This document shows, in pieces, positions 55,538-61,264 of a DNA stretch of 64,000 nt. The position numbers and the translations under genes are program-made. The DNA comes from Sphingomonas sp. (GTDB taxonomy: Bacteria > Pseudomonadota > Alphaproteobacteria > Sphingomonadales > Sphingomonadaceae), in assembly GCF_017745215.1 (NCBI RefSeq), contig NZ_JAGHZV010000001.1:372001-436000 (forward strand), read 5' to 3'. The notes under the pieces are model-generated. The model did not search any database. It was given only the letters and a program-made list of their open reading frames with translations, and had not been told where the DNA came from. Within the stretch, counting starts at the first letter, position 1, and each line of letters opens with the position of its first letter.

Positions 55538-56588
55538 ACGCATCGCGGTGCTGGGAGCGGGCGCCGGCGGCGCGGCGGCTTGCGTCGAGCTGGCGCAGGC
55601 CGGATACGACGTGCTGCTCTGGAACCGGTCGGCGGAGACGCTGGCGGGGTTCGAGCGGGGCGTGCGGCACGAGGGCGTGCTCGGCAGCGGCATCGCGCAT
55701 CCGGCGGTGACCGCTGATCTCGCCCGGGTGGCGGCGGAGGCGGACGCGGCGGTGGTCGTGCTGCCGACCTTCCTGCACGGCACGATCGGCGCGATGCTGG
55801 CGCAGGCGGGGTGGCCGGCGGAGCGGCCGGTGGTGCTCAATCCCGGCCATACCGGCGGCGGGCTGGCGTTTGCTCAGGCGTTTGGCGGGCAGGTTGCGCT
55901 CGCCGAATTCTCGACGCTCACCTATGTGGCGCGCAAGCCTGCGCCCGATGCCGTTTCGATCACGGGACGCGCGAAATCGGTGCGGGCGGCGGCATTGCCG
56001 GGCGGGGCGGCGGCGCTCGCGCTCGCCTGCCGGCTGTTTCCCGGCGCCGAAGCGGCGCTCGACGTGCTCGCGACGGGTCTCGCCAACGTCAACATGGTGC
56101 TGCATCCGCCGGGCGCGGTGCTCGCCGCGGCATGGGTCGAGGCGCGTGCTGGCGACTTCACCTTCTACGTCGACGCGATGACGCCGGGCGTGGCGCGAGT
56201 GATGGCGTCGCTCGACGACGAGCGGCGCGCGGTCGCGCGCGCCTTCGGGCACGAGCTGCCGGCGCTGGTCGAGGAGATGCGGCGGATCGGCACGGTCGAG
56301 GCGGATTTCGCCGGAGACGGCCTCGCGGCCGCCATCGCCGCGGGCGAGGCCAATCGGCGGATCAAGGCGCCCGACGGCTTTGGCCACCGCTATTATCGCG
56401 AGGACTTCGGCTATGGGCTCGCGCCGTTCCTCGCGCTGGCGGAGATCGCGGGAGTCGCCTGCCCGACCGCCGGCGCGCTGGTGTCGCTCGCCCGCACCGC
56501 GACGGGCGCGTCGGAGGCGCGCTCGGCCGAGGACATGGGGATCGCCGGGCTGGACCGTGACCAACTGATCGAACGGATACGCGCATGA
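55527..56588 (+). CDS. NAD/NADP opine (octopine/nopaline) dehydrogenase family protein
   Basis: 353 residues from the TTG at 55527 (GGGGG upstream, overlapping the ATPase gene). N-terminal Rossmann fold (IAVLGAGAGGAAACVELAQAG, VLLWNRSAETL); the opine-dehydrogenase C-terminal helical domain has LANVNMVLHPPGAVLAAAWVE and the catalytic-site-like GFGHRYYREDFGYGLAPF. These enzymes reductively join an amino acid and an oxo acid, or oxidise such N-(carboxyalkyl) compounds. Here the oxidative cleavage of a secondary amine is a reasonable guess. Its stop overlaps the next start (ATGA). Confidence 0.88.
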   Translation: MPAERIAVLGAGAGGAAACVELAQAGYDVLLWNRSAETLAGFERGVRHEGVLGSGIAHPAVTADLARVAAEADAAVVVLPTFLHGTIGAMLAQAGWPAERPVVLNPGHTGGGLAFAQAFGGQVALAEFSTLTYVARKPAPDAVSITGRAKSVRAAALPGGAAALALACRLFPGAEAALDVLATGLANVNMVLHPPGAVLAAAWVEARAGDFTFYVDAMTPGVARVMASLDDERRAVARAFGHELPALVEEMRRIGTVEADFAGDGLAAAIAAGEANRRIKAPDGFGHRYYREDFGYGLAPFLALAEIAGVACPTAGALVSLARTATGASEARSAEDMGIAGLDRDQLIERIRA

Positions 56589-57475
56589 ACTGGAACGGAT
56601 GCAGCATCGCCATGATCGGCGGCGACCGCCGCGAGCAGCAGATCGCGCGCTGTGCCGCCGACACCGGCGCGACGGTGCGCGCGTTCGGCTTTCCCTGGCC
56701 CGAGGAGGGCATCGCGGGCGTCGCGCACGCCGCTTCGCCGGCCGAGGCGATCGCCGGCGCCGACTTCCTGCTGATGCCGATCCCGGGCATCGCCCCGGAC
56801 GGCGCGATCTTCGCGCCGAGCTCGCCGATCCGCATCATCCTCGACCGCGAGACGCTCGCGACGATGCGGCGGCCGGGGCACATCATCCTCGGCTGGGCCG
56901 ACGATCGGCTGCGCGGGCACGCCGAGGCGCTGGGGATCGGCATCCACGAATATGAGTGGGACCGCGACCTGATGCTGCTGCGCGGCCCCGCGATCGTCGA
57001 GGGGCTGCTGGCGGCGATCATCGCCAACACCGACTTCACCATCCACCGCGCGACCGTAACGCTGGTGGGGCAGGGCACGATCGGCACGCTGATCACCAGC
57101 ACGCTGCTGGGTCTGGGCGCGCGGGTGCATGTCGTCGCCCGCAATCCGGTCCAGCGCGCGGCGGCTTATGCCGCCGGCGCCGAGCCGCACGACTTCGACG
57201 CGTTGCCGGCGCTGCTCGCGGAAAGCGACATCGTCGTCTCCAGCATTCCGACCCGCATCATCGGCGCCGAGCTGATCGAGCGCCTTCCCCCGGCGGCACT
57301 GCTGGTCGACGTCGCGGCCCCGCCCGGCGGAGTCGACGGCGACGCCGCCAAGGCGCTCGGCCGCCGCTACGTCTGGGCGCGGGGGCTGGGCGGGCGCGCG
57401 CCGGTCACCGTCGGCCGCAGCCAGTGGAGCGGCATCCGGACCCGCATCGAAACGCTCTCGGAGACGCTCCCATGA
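56585..57475 (+). CDS. Dipicolinate synthase subunit A-like NAD-binding protein
   Basis: 296 residues. It opens CSIAMIGGDRREQQIARCAADTG, matching the start of dipicolinate synthase A (SpoVFA), has a middle region LLMPIPGIAPDGAIFAP, and a Rossmann fold with VTLVGQGTIGTLITSTLLGLGARVHVVAR. The length matches SpoVFA. No subunit B flavoprotein is nearby, and this is not a spore former. Related dehydrogenases act on cyclic imines or 2-hydroxyacids, so a reduction or oxidation of a heterocyclic intermediate is possible. Translationally coupled on both sides. Confidence 0.75.
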   Translation: MNWNGCSIAMIGGDRREQQIARCAADTGATVRAFGFPWPEEGIAGVAHAASPAEAIAGADFLLMPIPGIAPDGAIFAPSSPIRIILDRETLATMRRPGHIILGWADDRLRGHAEALGIGIHEYEWDRDLMLLRGPAIVEGLLAAIIANTDFTIHRATVTLVGQGTIGTLITSTLLGLGARVHVVARNPVQRAAAYAAGAEPHDFDALPALLAESDIVVSSIPTRIIGAELIERLPPAALLVDVAAPPGGVDGDAAKALGRRYVWARGLGGRAPVTVGRSQWSGIRTRIETLSETLP

Positions 57476-58815
57476 AGGCTGACCTGGTCATCCACAACGC
57501 CCGCGTCGTCAGCCATGACCGCGAGTTCCACGGCGGCGTCGCGGTGCGCGACGGCGTGATCGTCGAGCGCGGCGCCGACGATGCGCTGCCCGATGCGACC
57601 CGCAGGATCGACGCGGGCGGGCTGGTGCTGATGCCGGGCGTGATCGACCCGCACTGCCACCTCGGCGTCAACTACCCCTACCCCGAGGACATGCGGACCG
57701 AGACGGCGGCGGCGGCCTCGGGCGGGGTCACCACCGTGCTGCTCTACATCCGCAACCTCCAGCCTTCGTACCTGCCCTTCTACGCGGAGCGGCGCGCGCT
57801 GGGCGAGGCGAACGCGCTGATCGACTTCGGCTTCCACTTCGGCATCCAGCGCGAGGAGCATGTCCACGAGATCCCGGCGATCGTCGAGGCGACCGGGGTC
57901 CGCTCGTTCAAATGCTATTTCGGCTATGAGGTCGACAATCCGATCGGCATCGTCCCCGCCACCGACGGCTGGGTCTATGCGGCGATGCGCATCCTGAAGG
58001 ACATCCCCGGCGGGGTGCTCAGCGTCCATTGCGAGAACACGCAGATCGCGACCTGGCTGAAGCACGAGATGATCGCCACCGGGCGTCAGGACCTGGGCGC
58101 GTACACCGAGTCGCGCCCGGCGTTCTGCGAGGTCGAGACGATCCGGCGCATGCTCTTCCTGGCCGAGCGGACCGGCTGCCCGCTGCATCTGGTCCATACC
58201 TCGGTCGGCATGGGGCCGGTGCTCGCCGCCGAGGCGCGGGCGCGCGGCGTCGACGTGACGGTCGAGACCTGCCAGCATTATCTGACCCGCACCTGCTACG
58301 ACGCCGACCTGGACATGCGCGCTAAGATCTCGCCGCCGCTGCGCGACCGCACCGAGCTGGAGGGGCTCTGGGACGGGATGCTGAACGGCAACGTCTACAG
58401 CCTCGGCACCGACCATGTCCCGTTCTTTCCCAAGAAAGGCGAGGACCTGTGGCGCGAGGCGCCGGGCGTGGTGAGCTTCCCCTGGGAGTTGTCGCTGATG
58501 CTCCACTTCGGGGTCCATCAGCGCGGCCTGCCGCTGTCGCGACTGGTGCAGGTGAACAGCTACAACCCGGCGCGCCGCTTCGGGCTGTGGCCGCGCAAGG
58601 GCGCGATCGACATCGGCTTCGACGCCGATCTGGTGCTGGTGGACCTCGAGGCGGAGCGCACGGTCGAGCACCGGGGCAAGGGCACCTGCATCTATGATGG
58701 CTGGACGCTCAAGGGCTGGCCGGTGATGACCGTCGCGCGCGGCGAAGTGGTGTATGAGGACGGCGCGGCGAGCGAGGATTATGGCCGCGGGCGCTGCGTG
58801 ACGGTCCCCGCATGA
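57472..58815 (+). CDS. Dihydropyrimidinase/hydantoinase-like cyclic amidohydrolase
   Basis: 447 residues. Metal ligands DPHCH (H61, H63), carboxylated lysine K147 (SFKCYFGYE), His in LSVHCENT, His in HLVHTSVG and Asp in LGTDHVPFF make a complete binuclear site. The conserved SxN-like substrate contact and the C-terminal beta-sandwich (ADLVLVDLEAERTV) are present. This family opens cyclic amides: hydantoin, dihydropyrimidine, allantoin, dihydroorotate. It is the clearest ring-opening enzyme of the locus. Overlaps both neighbours by four bases. Confidence 0.92.
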   Translation: MKADLVIHNARVVSHDREFHGGVAVRDGVIVERGADDALPDATRRIDAGGLVLMPGVIDPHCHLGVNYPYPEDMRTETAAAASGGVTTVLLYIRNLQPSYLPFYAERRALGEANALIDFGFHFGIQREEHVHEIPAIVEATGVRSFKCYFGYEVDNPIGIVPATDGWVYAAMRILKDIPGGVLSVHCENTQIATWLKHEMIATGRQDLGAYTESRPAFCEVETIRRMLFLAERTGCPLHLVHTSVGMGPVLAAEARARGVDVTVETCQHYLTRTCYDADLDMRAKISPPLRDRTELEGLWDGMLNGNVYSLGTDHVPFFPKKGEDLWREAPGVVSFPWELSLMLHFGVHQRGLPLSRLVQVNSYNPARRFGLWPRKGAIDIGFDADLVLVDLEAERTVEHRGKGTCIYDGWTLKGWPVMTVARGEVVYEDGAASEDYGRGRCVTVPA

Positions 58816-59339
58816 TCGCGCGCGCGCTCGAGAAGCGGCCGCGCCGCGAATGGCTGGTCGCGGCGCATCACCCCTGGGGGCCCGCCGCCGCCTATGTGGA
58901 CGCCTGGGCGCTGCTCGACCTCTGTCATGCGCCGGCAATCCTCGACGCGGTGGCGGCGCTGATCGGGCCGGACCTGATCCTTTGGGACAGCGAGTTGCTG
59001 CTGGACGGCGGGCCCGAGGACGATCCCGCGCTGTGGCCGGTCGAGCCGCTCGCCGGGGCGCTGGCGCTGGTGCGGCTCGACGGAAGCATCCTCGCCTGCG
59101 CTCGGCTCGGCGAGCCGCTTCCCGCCTGCGGAGGCCCGGCGCTGCTGATCCGCTATCTGCCCGCCGCCAGCCGCTTCGTGCGCGATCCCGGCCATCCCGC
59201 GCATATAGCGCAGATGGAGGCCGAGCCCCTGGTCGACCGCACCCGCCGCCCCCTGTGGCTGGTGCGCGGGCGCGACCGGGCCGCCAATGATTTCGTCACC
59301 GGCTTCGCGCTCGCCGCGCCTTGCTGGGCCGCTGCCTGA
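58812..59339 (+). CDS. Short protein resembling phytanoyl-CoA dioxygenase (PhyH), probably without metal site
   Basis: 175 residues. The stretch ILDAVAALIGPDLILWDSEL followed by DPALWPVEPLAGALALVRLD and then LLIRYLPAASRFVRDP follows the order of PhyH-type 2-oxoglutarate oxygenases. The HxD iron motif expected before the WP stretch is absent (EDDPALWP) and the protein is much shorter than the family norm. It may be a degenerate relative with a structural or binding role, or only a chance likeness. It overlaps the preceding gene and stands 12 bp before the tautomerase gene, so it is kept in frame within the operon. Confidence 0.55.
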   Translation: MIARALEKRPRREWLVAAHHPWGPAAAYVDAWALLDLCHAPAILDAVAALIGPDLILWDSELLLDGGPEDDPALWPVEPLAGALALVRLDGSILACARLGEPLPACGGPALLIRYLPAASRFVRDPGHPAHIAQMEAEPLVDRTRRPLWLVRGRDRAANDFVTGFALAAPCWAAA

Positions 59340-59351
59340 AGGAGACACGTC

Positions 59352-59546
59352 ATGCCGTTCGTCGTCGTCGAAATGTGGGAAGGCCGCACGGTCGACCAGA
59401 AGCGCAGGCTCGTGCGCGCGATCACCGATGCGATGGTCGAGCATGCCGATTGCAAGCCCGACCACCTCCACGTCGTGATCCACGACACGCCCAAGGACAG
59501 CTGGGGCCGCGGCGGCGTGCTCGGCATCGACATGGAGGGCCATTGA
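59352..59546 (+). CDS. 4-oxalocrotonate tautomerase family protein
   Basis: 64 residues, the size of 4-OT monomers. After removal of Met the catalytic Pro1 is N-terminal (PFVVVEMWEGRTVDQKRRLV), then ITDAMVEHADCKPDHLHVVIHDTP and WGRGG. The fold assembles as a hexamer and uses Pro1 as a base to interconvert enol and keto forms. AAGGAGA lies well placed upstream. In the operon it would tautomerise a ring-opened unsaturated intermediate, in line with the VOC and hydrolase genes that follow. Confidence 0.9.
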   Translation: MPFVVVEMWEGRTVDQKRRLVRAITDAMVEHADCKPDHLHVVIHDTPKDSWGRGGVLGIDMEGH

Positions 59547-60532
59547 TGCCGCTCGACCAGCTCGACGTCCGCGACACCGCGCTGATCGTCATCGACATGC
59601 AGAACGCCTTCCTGAGCCCGGAGGGCACGCTGGGCATCTCCGGGGTCGATACCGACCGGCTGTCGTCCATCGTCCAGCCCGTCGATCGCCTCGTGCAGCG
59701 CTGCAACGACGCCGGCATCCCGGTGATCTGGACGCTGCAGGAACATCTGCCACGCGACGCCAGCCGGGGGCGCAAGAAGCTTGCCGGGCACAGCAGCCGG
59801 CGCAAGCAGGTGTCGGCGCTGGCCGGCAGCTGGGACCAGGAGATCATCCCCGAGCTGAAGGCGCTGGCCGAGCGGAACCCGTCGTACCTGGTGCGCAAGC
59901 ATCGCTACGGCGCGTTCCACCAGACGCGGCTCGACATATTGCTCGCGCAGCTCGGCGTGCGGACGCTGCTGATCGCCGGCACGACCGCCAATGCCTGCAT
60001 CGAGACGACGCTGCGCGAGGCGTATCTGCGCGACTTCGACACGATCGCGGTCGACGACTGCATCTCGGGCGTCAGGGACGAGTGGGAGCGTGTCGCGCGC
60101 GAGGTCTGGCGCCAATATCTGTGCGAGACCGCCACCTCCGACGAGGTCCTCGGCTGGATCGACGCGCAGACCGCGCCGCGCACGCTGGGCTTCGGGCACA
60201 TGCTGGTGATGGTCGAGGACATGGAGCGGTCGACCCGCTTCTATGTCGACCAGCTGGGCTTCACGATCCGCCCGGCCAAGCCGCTTGCCGACGGGCGACC
60301 GTTCACTGCCTTCCGCCAGGGCATCGCGCTGGTGGCCGGCCGGCGGCCCGGCGCGCGCCAGATCGATCACATGGCGTTCGAGGTGAACGACATCCATGCG
60401 ATCCGCGAGCGCGTGGCGGCCGCCGGGACGGAAATCCAGGACGATCTCCACGACGGCCCCTACGGCCGCACCATCTACGTCACCGATCCGGACGGCACGC
60501 GCGTCGAACTCTATGAAGCGGAAGGCCGCTGA
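59546..60532 (+). CDS. Isochorismatase-family cysteine hydrolase fused to a VOC (glyoxalase) domain
   Basis: 328 residues from the ATG at 59546 (overlap TGATG with the tautomerase). Residues 1-205 are an isochorismatase-like amidase with the triad D17 (VIDMQN), K118 (VRKHRYGAF) and C151 (TANACIETT), similar to biuret, ureidoacrylate or N-carbamoyl amidases. Residues about 213-328 form a VOC domain (GHMLVMVEDMERSTRFYVDQ ... YVTDPDGTRVELYE) with the usual His and Glu metal ligands. The fusion points to two successive steps on one substrate, for example an isomerisation or ring cleavage and an amide hydrolysis. Frame and spacing show no sequencing break at the junction. Confidence 0.88.
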   Translation: MPLDQLDVRDTALIVIDMQNAFLSPEGTLGISGVDTDRLSSIVQPVDRLVQRCNDAGIPVIWTLQEHLPRDASRGRKKLAGHSSRRKQVSALAGSWDQEIIPELKALAERNPSYLVRKHRYGAFHQTRLDILLAQLGVRTLLIAGTTANACIETTLREAYLRDFDTIAVDDCISGVRDEWERVAREVWRQYLCETATSDEVLGWIDAQTAPRTLGFGHMLVMVEDMERSTRFYVDQLGFTIRPAKPLADGRPFTAFRQGIALVAGRRPGARQIDHMAFEVNDIHAIRERVAAAGTEIQDDLHDGPYGRTIYVTDPDGTRVELYEAEGR

Positions 60533-60900
60533 TGCGCCTTTTCCATCCGATCGTTGCGGCGGTGCCGCTGGCGGCGGCGGTCTGCGCCTTCGCCTCACCT
60601 CCCGCCGAGGACGGGCGCCGGATCTTCGACGGCAAATGCCGGATGTGCCACAGCATCGAGCCTGGCGCGAAGGGCGGCATCGGCCCCAATCTCCGCGGCG
60701 TGGGAGGGCGCGCGGCGGGATCGACCGCCTATGCCTATTCGCCCGCGTTGCGAAAGGCGGGGGTGCGATGGGACGCCGCGAGCCTCGACAGGTTCCTCGC
60801 GGCCCCCACCCGGATGGTGCCGGGAACGCGGATGGCCGTCGCAGTGCCCGACCCTGCTCAGCGCGAGGCGGTCGTGCGCTATCTCCTCGAACTCAACTAG
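60532..60900 (+). CDS. Class I cytochrome c, exported
   Basis: 122 residues. Signal peptide (MRLFHPIVAAVPLAAAVCAF), heme site CRMCH near 37-41, IGPNLRGVGGRAAG and the axial Met in VPGTRMAVAV fit the small c2/c550-like cytochromes. It ends the operon and overlaps the fusion gene by one base (TGATG). It may receive electrons from a periplasmic dehydrogenase of the pathway. Confidence 0.9.
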   Translation: MRLFHPIVAAVPLAAAVCAFASPPAEDGRRIFDGKCRMCHSIEPGAKGGIGPNLRGVGGRAAGSTAYAYSPALRKAGVRWDAASLDRFLAAPTRMVPGTRMAVAVPDPAQREAVVRYLLELN

Positions 60901-61264
60901 CGAGGCGAGCCGGTCCATCGCTCGATTTCCCGGTTGTCGAACCGTGCGGAATCGAGGCGGAGCGCGGTTCGCCGCCGACCGGCGCCCCAGGCAAGCAGTC
61001 GTGAGAACCACGCCGATTTAGCGCGCCCGCGCGAAAGCGGCGCCGTTCTGTCGCAGTCGGCGCGTACGTATCACCGGTGAATACCGGTCGGCGCGCACGC
61101 CGGCGCCTCCTTGCGCACTTCTCCACCACCCACGCCCGAAAAATCAAAGATCGTTTCGGGCCAAGTGCGTCACCAATCCTCGACCATGACAGGCATTGAC
61201 AGTTTCGCTATTACGCGGAATCCTCACTCGCAAGATAGTGAAAACTACGCAGAGGAGAGGGGCT
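60901..61264. other. 364-bp intergenic stretch before the last TonB receptor
   Basis: No coding region supported. It contains dispersed-repeat copy 3 (60957-61065). A TTGACA at 61196-61201 could be a -35 element for the receptor gene, but the best -10 at the right distance (AATCCT) is poor. The rest shows nothing I recognise. Confidence 0.6.
60957..61065 (+). repeat. Dispersed intergenic repeat, copy 3 (diverged)
   Basis: Shares G-GGAGC-x-GGTTCGCC, AAGCAGTCG and GAACCxCGC with the copies at 15533 and 24487. With copy 2 it also shares CGATTT and GCGAAAGCGGCGC followed by a CTGxCGCxGxCGGCG-like end. The inner hairpin is degraded here. Confidence 0.55.

Noticed and set aside
61196..61224. A full sigma-70 promoter before the last TonB receptor
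   Set aside because: TTGACA is present but the -10 at correct spacing (AATCCT) is poor, so it is only mentioned in the intergenic entry.
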